Source: Nanobdellati archaeon (GTDB lineage Archaea; EX4484-52; GLR71). Taken from it: 62,370 bases of DNA. Positions 55,006-62,370 of this stretch are shown in pieces; positions within the stretch are counted from its first letter, which is position 1; every line of letters starts with the position of its first letter. The notes beneath the pieces were generated by a model, which ran no database searches, had not been told where the DNA came from, and saw only the letters and a list, made by a program, of their open reading frames with translations. The translations under genes and the position numbers were made by a program. The stretch is from the NCBI GenBank assembly GCA_019429125.1, contig JAHYJO010000006.1, positions 1 through 62,370 on the forward strand, given 5' to 3'.

Positions 55006-57651
55006 TTATCTCTGTGGCCATGCAGACATTTTATCTACATGGTACGAAACACCTTCATAAATCATACCACTTGCGAAAATAAGTACAGGTACAACAACAC
55101 CTGATGCATAAAACGTTAATCCTGTAATAATTGTATCTGCTACGGCAAGTGTTATCATTGTTGTACCTTTTAAAGTTCCACTAAGAACATCAACACTATT
55201 AAAGCAATAATTTGTACCCTCAAAAGTTTTATCCAATTCTACAGATACAGTCAATGAATCTATATTATCTTTTGTTTTCATAGCCCATGGATTATAAAAT
55301 ACTGAAGGTCTTTCGGTCAATTGAACACATTTTTTAATACCATTACCTTCTGCATCCATATATAATGGTATAATATTAAGAGTGGTTGTAAGTCCATTAT
55401 TATAATCCAACGCATTCTGTGCCTGTATATTAAATTCTTCTGTCTTAACTTCTTCTTGTGTATCTAGGCGATAATATGTTTCAGCACCTTCAATTTCTAC
55501 CGTATTTGACCAACCAGCATATTCATTACCCTCCGGTCTGTAGTTTGTACTAATTCCATTTCGCACATCAATAGTTCTTATGATTGGGTTGTCAGTATAA
55601 ATTGATTCGTCTGTATCACTTCTAGCATATGCCCCCTGGCATTTTGATGATAATGGTGGATTAATCCCTGTCTCAACAAAACATATATTATTATCTGTTT
55701 CTTTTACATCAAAAGTCGCACTATCTCGATCATATTGGAATTCACCAATGATTTCAATTTCATGTCCCATTACTGTAATAGTTTCGGGATTTTTCTCTGT
55801 TATCTCAGAATAAAGAACTTGTAAAAATCCGAGGGGTGTTGTATATAAAAACCCTCTTTTTAATACTCCACCAGTATTGTGTATTGTTGCACTTGTAACA
55901 TATTCATCATATGTGTTACAATCACTCTCAGCAGACCATTCATAGTATCCTATATCATAAGTTCCAATTGGATCTTCAACTTTTCGTCCACAACAGACAG
56001 CTTGTTCACTTTTACATTCAGTATAATAACAACCAATTTGTTCATGTTTTACAATGACTTTTTCAGTCTTACATGGACTGACTAAGAAAAATCGTTTTGG
56101 ATATTGAAATGATTCTCTTTTCAAAGCTATATAATAATAATTTAGTGTATCTGCAAGTTTTTCAGTCTGGACTGCATAATAATTTTTTTTATAGCCTAGA
56201 GAATTTATTCCAATTGGATTATATTTTTCATTTGAGTTGTCTATATAAGCTGCCATAACTCCTAGTCCTGTAAAATATGAACAGGCAACAATGCCTAATG
56301 ATATTTTTTTGACAAGTATCGCACAAGTACCGAGTCCATTTATTCCATCAGCAGCTATATCATTGGGTATTGCGGGACTTAAAATATCAAGTGTTCCTAA
56401 CTGCATGACAGGGTCATTATACATTTTTGTATTAAAGAAAAATTGTGTAAATTCCTTTGTCTGTTGTAATATACTTTCTCGTTGTGCTTTAGGCATATGT
56501 TGTACAATATCATTACCTTTGGTAATTACAGTATTTATTTCTTTATTGGTCAATGATGCACCACCATCACCAATTAAATTAGAATATGTATTCCATTTTA
56601 TTATTTTTTGTAAAGGTGTTATGCTTTTTGAGACTGTACTTCCTGTAGTTACATAATGTATTAAATTTAATTGATGCAATGCAATATCATCAAGTTCTTT
56701 AGGCTTAATATTATGTCCCATTTTAGTTACTAATTCTTCTTGTAATTCAAATCTTAATTTTGCAAATGTTGTTTTTCCAGCAGTTGTTTGTATTGCTTCA
56801 AATGTTTTAATCGTTGTAATCTTTGCGACATCTTCAACAATATCTTCAGCAGCTTGTAGTGTTAGTCCTTCTACATCAACTAATCTTTTTGTAATCTTTA
56901 ATTCTTTTGTGATATACTTATCACTTATGTCAAATATGTTCTTGAATGCTAGTAATCCTGCTTGTTTATTTCGGAATGTTTTTAAAGTAAAAATTCCAAC
57001 TGTTTTTGCAATATTGTCATCTAGAGTTTTATATAAACTTTTTGCAATTGATATTTGTGGTACTAATTTTGTAGCTCTATCTCCTATGCTTACAACACCT
57101 TTTGATATACCTTTACCAATACCTTTACCTACAACTGGAACAACATTGAAAACTCCACCAACAATGGCTCCAGCCCAGCTGAAATCTTCAATTCTAACTT
57201 GCCAGTCTGCAGCTTGATCTTCTGGGAATGCTTCATAATAAACAATACAATTTGGGTCGCCCATACCCGTAATCCATCCTGCAGGGTCACTTTCATCATA
57301 CTCTGGATTTTTTGTCAACTCAAATCCTTGGACTTCACAATTATAATTTTCACCACTACCATAACATGCAGCAACTTTTGTCCCGAACAATTTCTGTGGT
57401 GGACATAATTCAGTTACATCAATACCTGCATGGTGCATACCTGTGCAGTTGAGTGCATAAGCTAAAGCCTGTATAGAATTAACAGAATTAGTATCACAAC
57501 CCGATGTCAGCTTTGGAAACATAAAATTATTAAGCGCATTAAACAATGGCTGACCAATATCTGATGTCACAAACATGATACCTGCGCCTAAGATAACAAG
57601 ACCTATAATTAAGTTAGCGACCAATAGTAACATACCTTTTTTATTTCTCAT
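55006..57651 (-). CDS. 881-aa protein with prepilin-like N-terminus
   Basis: A very large protein with a pilin-type start: MRNKKG, then MLLLVANLIIGLVILGAGIM, which fits a class III signal peptide cut after KKG. A Cys-bearing region (SGCDTNSVNS, ALNCTGMHHAG, CYGSGENYNC) comes next. Residues 190-330 are helical and Lys-rich (VSIGDRATKLVPQISIAKS, LRFELQEELVTKMGHN). Two further hydrophobic segments lie near 455-475 (CAILVKKISLGIVACSYFTG) and near the C-terminus (TIITGLTFYASGVVVPVLIF). A Cys cluster (CKTEKVIV, GCYYTECKSEQAVCCG) lies around 530-560. Normal archaeal pilins have 100-200 residues, so the size is odd. Family unknown; possibly a tip or scaffold subunit. Confidence 0.65.
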   Translation of the reverse strand: MRNKKGMLLLVANLIIGLVILGAGIMFVTSDIGQPLFNALNNFMFPKLTSGCDTNSVNSIQALAYALNCTGMHHAGIDVTELCPPQKLFGTKVAACYGSGENYNCEVQGFELTKNPEYDESDPAGWITGMGDPNCIVYYEAFPEDQAADWQVRIEDFSWAGAIVGGVFNVVPVVGKGIGKGISKGVVSIGDRATKLVPQISIAKSLYKTLDDNIAKTVGIFTLKTFRNKQAGLLAFKNIFDISDKYITKELKITKRLVDVEGLTLQAAEDIVEDVAKITTIKTFEAIQTTAGKTTFAKLRFELQEELVTKMGHNIKPKELDDIALHQLNLIHYVTTGSTVSKSITPLQKIIKWNTYSNLIGDGGASLTNKEINTVITKGNDIVQHMPKAQRESILQQTKEFTQFFFNTKMYNDPVMQLGTLDILSPAIPNDIAADGINGLGTCAILVKKISLGIVACSYFTGLGVMAAYIDNSNEKYNPIGINSLGYKKNYYAVQTEKLADTLNYYYIALKRESFQYPKRFFLVSPCKTEKVIVKHEQIGCYYTECKSEQAVCCGRKVEDPIGTYDIGYYEWSAESDCNTYDEYVTSATIHNTGGVLKRGFLYTTPLGFLQVLYSEITEKNPETITVMGHEIEIIGEFQYDRDSATFDVKETDNNICFVETGINPPLSSKCQGAYARSDTDESIYTDNPIIRTIDVRNGISTNYRPEGNEYAGWSNTVEIEGAETYYRLDTQEEVKTEEFNIQAQNALDYNNGLTTTLNIIPLYMDAEGNGIKKCVQLTERPSVFYNPWAMKTKDNIDSLTVSVELDKTFEGTNYCFNSVDVLSGTLKGTTMITLAVADTIITGLTFYASGVVVPVLIFASGMIYEGVSYHVDKMSAWPQR

Positions 57652-57679
57652 GCACTCATCAACTAATTGTATCTCTGAT

Positions 57680-57814
57680 CATATATCATTTATTATGTCT
57701 TATCTTCATATATCATTTATTATGTCTTATCTTCATATATCATTTATTATGTCTTACCTTCATATATCATTTATTATGTCTTATCTTCATATATCATTTA
57801 TTATGTCTTATCTT
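57680..57814 (-). repeat. Five tandem copies of a 27-bp repeat forming mini-ORFs
   Basis: CATATATCATTTATTATGTC plus TTATCTT is repeated five times (57680-57706, -57733, -57760, -57787, -57814); only the third copy has a base change (TACCTT). The stop codon of the gene at 57801-58988 lies in the last copy, so its final codons EDKT are part of the unit. On the minus strand each unit reads ATG, then IYEDKT, then TAATAA, then the next ATG. The array thus is a chain of seven-codon ORFs with stop and start two codons apart, ending 29 bases before the 881-aa gene. Confidence 0.9.
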
Positions 57815-58988
57815 CAATTACTATTATTATATCATCGGGATCAAGAATAACAGCTAGTCCATAATATCTCTCTTCAAAATAATAGAATGGTTGGATTTCA
57901 TATATATAATCTTTAAATAATTTATGAGATTCACTATTTTCCATACCACTTTGATTAATCATCACTCTATCTTTTATGATATATAGACATTTTGTACCTC
58001 CTGAATTTTTTCTTGTCCATGTTACACTATTGAATTCATCTGGGGCAATATCATCTTCTGCAGCATTTAAAAGATCACATGTGGAGAATTTATAACTGAA
58101 TGTACTTATTAAACTGAACCATTCATATAAATTTGCGTCTACATCTGGTTTAATCCTAAACTTATTAGGGCATGCAAAATAACCATTATAATCAACATTA
58201 TTTGCATAGCCACCCATAAATTTGTCTTCAAAATTGGTTGAACAAGTATCTATGTCTGAAACTATTATTGTTTTCGCATTATCATCACTTTCACCGCTAA
58301 GATCTACAATATTTGGTAGACTGTAATCCAATCCACCCGAATCAGTCTCATCCCGACAGATATTATTATCGTTAAGTCTTCCTTTGCTTTGTGAAAATTT
58401 AGCAATGTTAGAGTTCCCTAATGGGTTATACCAACTGATATCACTTCCACCTATGCAGTAATCCTCTCGTTTATAAAAATACAATGTATTCTGACTTGAT
58501 CCTAATTTTCCCGATACCCAAGTCCATGTAGAACTAAATACACCATTTGCGTTACATGTTGCTTTATCATCCCACCAAAAAACCCAATCAATACGTGTTA
58601 CTGTACCTGTACCACTACTTGAATAATACCCACCTAAACAATCATCAGTCTCTTTTTCACCAAATGTATTCATCGCATCAGTTATATTACTATAAATGTC
58701 TTCATATGTTATTGTTCCAGTATCAAGTTTCTGTTTTAACCAGCACGCTTTTTTACCATTCCATGCAACCTTTGTAGCTAATTGTATATTTTTTATAAAA
58801 GTGTCAGCATCAACAACACCTGCATCTCCCGGACAATAAGCCCCTGGCATTGGAATATTAAAATCTCTCGCCGCATTAGTAACTTTCTTACCTAAAGACC
58901 CGCCAGTCATCATAACTGCAGCAAGAACTATAACAAACACTAGTATAACCTGTATCATTGTTATATTCCCGCGCCGTTTCATAAACAT
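57801..58988 (-). CDS. 395-aa protein with prepilin-like N-terminus
   Basis: The start MKRRG is followed by NITMIQVILVFVIVLAAVMM, a class III signal peptide and pilin hydrophobic helix. The body is Cys- and Trp-containing (GAYCPGDAG, WNGKKACWLKQKL, DDCLGGYYSSSG, WVFWWDDKATCNANGVF, FACPNKFRIKPD) and looks like an extracellular disulfide-bonded domain. Its last helix-strand part reads YYGLAVILDPDDIIIVIEDKT. The ATG directly follows the TAG of the upstream small pilin-like gene, so the two are coupled. No family recognised; probably a major pseudopilin of this cluster. Confidence 0.65.
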   Translation of the reverse strand: MFMKRRGNITMIQVILVFVIVLAAVMMTGGSLGKKVTNAARDFNIPMPGAYCPGDAGVVDADTFIKNIQLATKVAWNGKKACWLKQKLDTGTITYEDIYSNITDAMNTFGEKETDDCLGGYYSSSGTGTVTRIDWVFWWDDKATCNANGVFSSTWTWVSGKLGSSQNTLYFYKREDYCIGGSDISWYNPLGNSNIAKFSQSKGRLNDNNICRDETDSGGLDYSLPNIVDLSGESDDNAKTIIVSDIDTCSTNFEDKFMGGYANNVDYNGYFACPNKFRIKPDVDANLYEWFSLISTFSYKFSTCDLLNAAEDDIAPDEFNSVTWTRKNSGGTKCLYIIKDRVMINQSGMENSESHKLFKDYIYEIQPFYYFEERYYGLAVILDPDDIIIVIEDKT

Positions 58989-59180
58989 CTAACCTGAAAA
59001 CACATTCTTAATCATCATGGGCACAAAACCGACCCCATAATTTCCGAATTTTCTAGCTGCATAAGTTGCAGCAACAATCAATATTGAAAATGCTAAAAGC
59101 CCCATACATATCTTGATGATAAGTTCAAGGTCCATTGCGCCTTTCCGACTCTTGATAAGATAATATGTAATTTCTAACAT
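58989..59180 (-). CDS. Small prepilin-like protein, 63 aa
   Basis: The N-terminus MLEITYYLIKSRKG has a basic end and a Gly cleavage site, followed by AMDLELIIKICMGLLAFSIL with Glu at the fifth residue or so after the cut, as in typical archaeal pilins. A short tail (YAARKFGNYGVGFVPMMIKN) completes it. CGGTGAACAGATG gives a good ribosome site. The downstream gene starts immediately after its stop. Its size and place suggest a core fibre subunit or a minor pseudopilin. Confidence 0.65.
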   Translation of the reverse strand: MLEITYYLIKSRKGAMDLELIIKICMGLLAFSILIVAATYAARKFGNYGVGFVPMMIKNVFSG

Positions 59181-59198
59181 CTGTTCACCGTTAAAATA

Positions 59199-59702
59199 TT
59201 AAGGACTTGTTGGTCCTGCACATGTCTTTGTGAGTCCTGCCCCACTACCTACAACTTGACAGCATTGATTATCATTACTAGTATCAAGCACCAGCCACCA
59301 TAGTCTACCTTCAGGCCCACTTTTTGTTTTTGGGTCATACTTAAATGCTGCCATTGTGCATTCAACAGGACTACATTTACTGATATCACCTACACATTGT
59401 TCTGATATGCAAGCATGAAGTTCATTAGGTTTTAAAATGTCATATTCAGGATATAAAGTACAATACATCTCATTACCACATTTGTTCTTACAATTTTCAG
59501 TATTGCAGGTACCAACAATACATTCAACACCAGTATCGCTTATGCAAGGGTCAACAAATGATATACAACATTGTCCCTGATTATCATAATCACATACTTG
59601 TTCAGTCTTCATATTCATGAAATTGATAAGCATAAATCCAATTATCATTACAAGAAACAGCGACATTATAACATAAAAGATTGAAAGTCCACTGCGCCTC
59701 AT
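59199..59702 (-). CDS. Cysteine-rich prepilin-like protein, 167 aa
   Basis: ATG at 59702 gives MRRSG, then LSIFYVIMSLFLVMIIGFML, a prepilin-like start. The exposed part holds about 18 cysteines (VCDYDNQGQCCISF, GVECIVGTCNTENCKNKC, CISEQCVGDISKCSPVEC, NQCCQVVGSG), so many disulfides or metal sites are expected. It ends in CAGPTSP. It heads the minus-strand pilin run and is divergent from the pilin-like gene at 59798; the frame upstream to 59762 is less likely because it would put 20 basic residues before the signal. Confidence 0.65.
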   Translation of the reverse strand: MRRSGLSIFYVIMSLFLVMIIGFMLINFMNMKTEQVCDYDNQGQCCISFVDPCISDTGVECIVGTCNTENCKNKCGNEMYCTLYPEYDILKPNELHACISEQCVGDISKCSPVECTMAAFKYDPKTKSGPEGRLWWLVLDTSNDNQCCQVVGSGAGLTKTCAGPTSP

Positions 59703-59797
59703 ACTATATTGTTGTATTCTTGCGTATATAACATTTTTGCATCTTTTTTTTGAAAATCTCAAATAAATATATTAATGCTATATACCAAATCATAATC

Positions 59798-59986
59798 ATG
59801 TTCGTCTATCCTTATGTTGAAACGTTAAATAGAGTCCGAAAAGGTCAAGATATAGGGATATCAAAAATTGCAGCATTAGTGCTCGTGTTTGCAGGTATTC
59901 TTGTATTCATTGCAGTCTTATATACTATGATGGCAAAAGGTAAAGGTGTAATAGATATAATAGATCCGTTAGCATACAGTAATTGA
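59798..59986 (+). CDS. Small prepilin-like protein, 62 aa
   Basis: Starts MFVYPYVETLNRVRKG, with the cleavage Gly after basic residues, and continues QDIGISKIAALVLVFAGILV and a short tail MAKGKGVIDIIDPLAYSN. It is the first gene of the plus-strand half of the pilin-like cluster, followed after 13 bases by the gene at 60000. It lacks cysteine, unlike the next two. The ATG at 59798 is chosen over an upstream one because it leaves room for the divergent promoters. Confidence 0.6.
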   Translation: MFVYPYVETLNRVRKGQDIGISKIAALVLVFAGILVFIAVLYTMMAKGKGVIDIIDPLAYSN

Positions 59987-59999
59987 AGGTGTAATAAAT

Positions 60000-60266
60000 A
60001 TGAGAAAAGGAATGACAATCGCAATAACTCTTGTAATGGCAATGCTTGTAGCCTTAGTTGTGGCATTTGTCTTGATATCAATGTTTAGCACATCAATGAA
60101 CAAAGGTGGTGCTGGGTTGACCGGTTCTTTAGATTCTACAACTGATGATGTAACAGGTCTTGCATGCAGTACTCATTGCGCAACTTGCTGTATTACTAAT
60201 GTTAAGTCTTATTGTGAAAATACAGGTAACGGTGCGCCTGCCGGTTGTAAATGTAATAATTGTTAG
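60000..60266 (+). CDS. Mini-pilin with CX3CX2CC motif, 88 aa
   Basis: MRKG is followed by MTIAITLVMAMLVALVVAFV, a very short class III signal with its pilin helix. A Gly/Ser/Thr spacer (NKGGAGLTGSLDSTTDD) leads to the cysteine motif CSTHCATCC, further single Cys residues, and a C-X-C-X2-C end (CKCNNC). The motif recurs in the proteins at 60276 and 61767. AAGGTG supplies the ribosome site. It could be a surface filament subunit with disulfides or a bound metal cluster. Confidence 0.7.
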   Translation: MRKGMTIAITLVMAMLVALVVAFVLISMFSTSMNKGGAGLTGSLDSTTDDVTGLACSTHCATCCITNVKSYCENTGNGAPAGCKCNNC

Positions 60267-60275
60267 TTGATTTTT

Positions 60276-60521
60276 ATGCGAAAAGCTATGACACAATCAA
60301 TATCTCTTATAACTGTCATAGTGGTAGGTCTTTTTGTTGTAGCAATTCTAATTGTCATGGTCGGCGACAAGATGGGTAAGGCATCTGATGTAATTGGTCA
60401 AAATACAGATATCACAGAAGATAGCCTAGAATGCAAGACTGAATGTTCTGCCTGTTGTGCGACTGGTTATGGTGGTACTATCTGTGCGCGCCAGTTCATA
60501 GCCTGTGATTGTAGTTGTTGA
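60276..60521 (+). CDS. Mini-pilin with CX3CX2CC motif, 81 aa
   Basis: MRKA is followed by MTQSISLITVIVVGLFVVAI; Ala takes the place of Gly at the expected cleavage point, which some prepilin peptidases accept. The exposed part carries CKTECSACC and ends in CDCSC. It starts nine bases after the stop of its sister gene, so the two are co-translated. The TTG at 60267 would overlap the previous stop region and is less likely. About 190 AT-rich bases follow without a gene before HTH-MNT copy 2. Confidence 0.7.
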   Translation: MRKAMTQSISLITVIVVGLFVVAILIVMVGDKMGKASDVIGQNTDITEDSLECKTECSACCATGYGGTICARQFIACDCSC

Positions 60522-60690
60522 CAGATATTTTAGAATTTATATAATTATTTTTTAATATAGCTCTTATTGATTCTACTACATAGGGTATTTAATTATTGTT
60601 TAGTTACCTCTGTAGGTGGTTCCAAACATATTTAGGGGACTTGTTGTAATATATTAATATAATTGTGCAATCATAAATATTTATAAAGTA

Positions 60691-60716
60691 TTGTCACAAT
60701 AATATGACATATGTCA
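60691..60716 (+). promoter_or_regulatory. Operator of HTH-MNT copy 2
   Basis: TGACATATGTCA (60705-60716) spans the start codon at 60711, exactly as in copy 1. A half site TTGTCACAAT (60691-60700) precedes it. The gene begins only inside the palindrome, so a bound repressor would also block translation initiation or early elongation of transcription. Confidence 0.65.
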
Positions 60717-61259
60717 CGAATAAATTACAATAATGAAATAATAGGATGCCTCCTAATAAAACCAAATCACATACGAGGGCTTGCAAAAGACTTAAACACC
60801 AATCAGACTACAATATCACGAAAAATCCAGGATCTTTATGAACAAAACATTGTTGATTTTAGATTTGAGGGAAAAAATAAGGTATTTTTCCTAAAAAAGA
60901 CACTTGAAGCCTGTGAATCAGTTTTGATTGTAGAGCGTCATAAGTTAATTGATATATTACAGCTGTATCCGCACTTAAGACGAATTATAGAGATAATAAA
61001 ATCCGATAGAAGAATCAATATGGCTGTAATATTTGGGTCTTATGCAAAACATAGTGCAACAAAAACAAGTGATATTGACCTTTATGTGGATACTGAAGAT
61101 AGAATACTGAAAGAGATATTATCTGATATAGATTCAAAATTAAGCATAAAAATCGGGAAATATGACAAAGCAAATCTTCTCATAAAAGAGATTGAAAAAG
61201 ATCATATAATTATAAAGGGTGTAGATGAATTTTATGAAAAAAACAAATTTTTTGAGTAA
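60711..61259 (+). CDS. HTH-MNT nucleotidyltransferase (antitoxin-like), copy 2
   Basis: 182 residues built like copy 1. A winged-helix DNA-binding domain (RGLAKDLNTNQTTISRKIQD, wing FRFEGKNKVFFL) is fused to an MNT domain with AVIFGSYAKHSATKTSDIDL. The GS and D-X-D ligands are intact, though the Gly after the YAK motif is missing (KHS versus KGT). Sequence identity with copy 1 looks low outside motifs, so this is an old duplication or two independent arrivals. It overlaps the HEPN gene by 35 bases. Confidence 0.85.
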   Translation: MSRINYNNEIIGCLLIKPNHIRGLAKDLNTNQTTISRKIQDLYEQNIVDFRFEGKNKVFFLKKTLEACESVLIVERHKLIDILQLYPHLRRIIEIIKSDRRINMAVIFGSYAKHSATKTSDIDLYVDTEDRILKEILSDIDSKLSIKIGKYDKANLLIKEIEKDHIIIKGVDEFYEKNKFFE

Positions 61260-61707
61260 GTTATTTGATGAAAAAAAGATTCAGTTTGTTACACCTAGTA
61301 AAGACATAAAAAATGCTTATATTCAAAGATCTGAGGAATCATTATCTTCTGCAAAAGTACTATTCAAAATAGGGAATCTCAAAGATTCAGTTGCCTTATC
61401 GTATTATTCTATGTATCATTGTCTTCTTGCTTTATTATTTTGTACGGGTATAAAATGCAAAAATCACACTGCCTCAATACTAATTTTAAAAGAAGTGTTC
61501 GGATTAAATAATGATAGTATTTCAAAAGCGAAAAAAGAGAGAATTGATAAGCAGTATTATGTGGACTTTAATATTACTCAGGCTGAAGTTTATGATACTA
61601 TGTCTATTGCAGAGGATTTCATTACAGAATTACGAGAATTTATAGAAAAATTAAATGCGCTGGATATAAAACAGTATCAAAATATACTACAGCGTATCCT
61701 AATATAG
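61225..61707 (+). CDS. HEPN-domain protein, complete
   Basis: 160 residues. NAYIQRSEESLSSAKVLFK and DSVALSYYSMYHCLLALLFC form the first HEPN helices, then GIKCKNHTASILILKEVFG, and a last helix EVYDTMSIAEDFITELREF. The usual RX4-6H RNase motif is not present; the His in KCKNH has no Arg at the right distance before it. It may be an inactive or differently acting HEPN, or the target of the MNT enzyme. Conserved Tyr residues (SYYSMYH) are possible AMPylation sites. The start overlaps the end of the MNT gene, giving coupled translation. Confidence 0.8.
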   Translation: MNFMKKTNFLSKLFDEKKIQFVTPSKDIKNAYIQRSEESLSSAKVLFKIGNLKDSVALSYYSMYHCLLALLFCTGIKCKNHTASILILKEVFGLNNDSISKAKKERIDKQYYVDFNITQAEVYDTMSIAEDFITELREFIEKLNALDIKQYQNILQRILI

Positions 61708-61766
61708 TTTTCATCTCACAAAATTATATATAATCTGCGCAATAAAAGAAAGTTACAGTGTTTACA

Positions 61767-62066
61767 ATGGCATTCTCAAAGACACAAAAAAAGGGTGAAA
61801 TGACAATTGAGACAGTCATAATCATAGTCTTATTTCTTGCAATATTAGCAATTATAATATTAGTTGTCAGTTCATTGACAGGTAAAGGTTCAGATTCCAT
61901 GGGGACGACTATTGAGAGTACAGGCAGTGGCGCACTCTGCGAGATAGAATGTATGAAGTGTTGTAGTGGTCAAGTAAATATTAATTGTAATCAGTATATT
62001 ATAGATTCTAATTATGGTTCTTGTTGTGTTGATACAAAAACGGGTGAGGAGGAATATGGTTGTTAA
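61767..62066 (+). CDS. Mini-pilin with CX3CX2CC motif, 99 aa
   Basis: MAFSKTQKKG is followed by EMTIETVIIIVLFLAILAII; the Glu after the cut and the long helix are typical of archaeal prepilins. After a Gly/Ser spacer comes CEIECMKCC, then INCNQYIIDSNYGSCCVDT and a final Cys. It shares the cysteine motif with the proteins at 60000 and 60276, though it lies on the far side of the HTH-MNT/HEPN pair. ATG at 61767 is preferred over a GTG at 61758. Confidence 0.7.
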   Translation: MAFSKTQKKGEMTIETVIIIVLFLAILAIIILVVSSLTGKGSDSMGTTIESTGSGALCEIECMKCCSGQVNINCNQYIIDSNYGSCCVDTKTGEEEYGC

Positions 62067-62370
62067 TCCTAAAAATCTCAATATCCTAACAAAAATTTCC
62101 AAATCTAAACAATCTTAATATCCTCAACAATCCCTTTCTTTTCAAGTGTCACAACTATTGACTTTATGATATTCATAAAATTATTATCTTCTTTTACAAT
62201 ATAACATATATCTCTGATTTAATGACATCACAACGTCATTATTTATCTCAAGTTTGGGACTTCCCGGAAAAGACCGCCGAATTTGGGCACTACAGCCAAT
62301 TTCCTAGTTACGAATTAAATTTAAAGAAGGTGATTCAATCTTAAGTTTTTTGAAAATATCTTCAGTTTCT
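62067..62370 (-). pseudogene. Window-edge minus-strand coding remnant
   Basis: About 300 bases with weak coding signs on the minus strand. One frame shows CSAQIRRSFPGSPKLEINND, and after a frameshift YIVKEDNNFMNIIKSIVV and TLEKKGIVEDIKIV, ending at 62116. There are stops in between. It is probably the decayed C-terminal part of a gene that starts beyond the window. No family recognised. Confidence 0.25.

Noticed and set aside
57680-57814. CRISPR array
   Set aside because: The five 27-bp units are directly adjacent without spacers, so this is a simple tandem repeat.

Overview
The window reads as a chromosome segment of an AT-rich archaeon. The archaeal markers are diphthine synthase, a Trm5-type tRNA methyltransferase, an MC1 chromosomal protein, HerA, a KaiC-like ATPase, DUF357 and DUF5654 proteins, class III (prepilin) signal peptides, and Shine-Dalgarno sites of the GGTG/GGGGTG kind. 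Small membrane-anchored proteins, very large Asn/Thr-rich surface proteins and many orphan genes make a DPANN or similar little-studied lineage likely, but this is inference. TGA, TAA and TAG all end normal genes, so the code is standard.

Layout. 0-4.1 kb: a broken AlbA_2/HATPase regulator, a five-helix membrane protein, a membrane zincin, and relics of a DUF4143 ATPase and a GIDE-domain gene. 4.1-7.1 kb: a minus-strand run of DUF357, a small membrane protein, dph5 and three orphans. 7.2-8.3 kb: trm5-like gene and a GC-richer probable structured RNA. 8.4-26.8 kb: surface locus with a 2857-aa and a 1722-aa membrane-anchored protein sharing a stalk, transmembrane segment and cytoplasmic tail, a 698-aa secreted protein, a short IS6-like MITE, and a KaiC-like ATPase. 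26.8-32.5 kb: two paralogous N-anchored proteins around a very AT-rich region with repeated TTTGACAG motifs, a tandem pair of nucleotidyltransferase-fold genes (one with its active site lost), and divergent herA. 32.6-49.5 kb: housekeeping and stress genes (MC1, metallophosphoesterase, VIT1 family, tRNA-Ala(GGC), Nudix, rubrerythrin, SOD, nth, LigD-type phosphoesterase, dehydrogenase, pentapeptide and bactofilin-like proteins, MFS, HIT) mixed with several decayed genes. 49.8-52.9 kb: ileS.

53.4-62.1 kb is the most unusual part. At least eight proteins carry prepilin-like N-termini. Three of them are tiny and share a CX3CX2CC cysteine motif, and one is a very large (881 aa) member. The cluster is flanked by two HTH-MNT nucleotidyltransferase/HEPN gene pairs. 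Each HTH-MNT gene has its start codon inside the same 12-bp palindrome, TGACATATGTCA, a likely self-operator. A five-copy 27-bp repeat forms a chain of stop/start mini-ORFs between two of the pilin-like genes. I propose this as a candidate undescribed surface-appendage or redox-active pseudopilus system.

The window also carries an unusual number of broken genes. Most are interrupted by in-frame stop codons rather than by indels.
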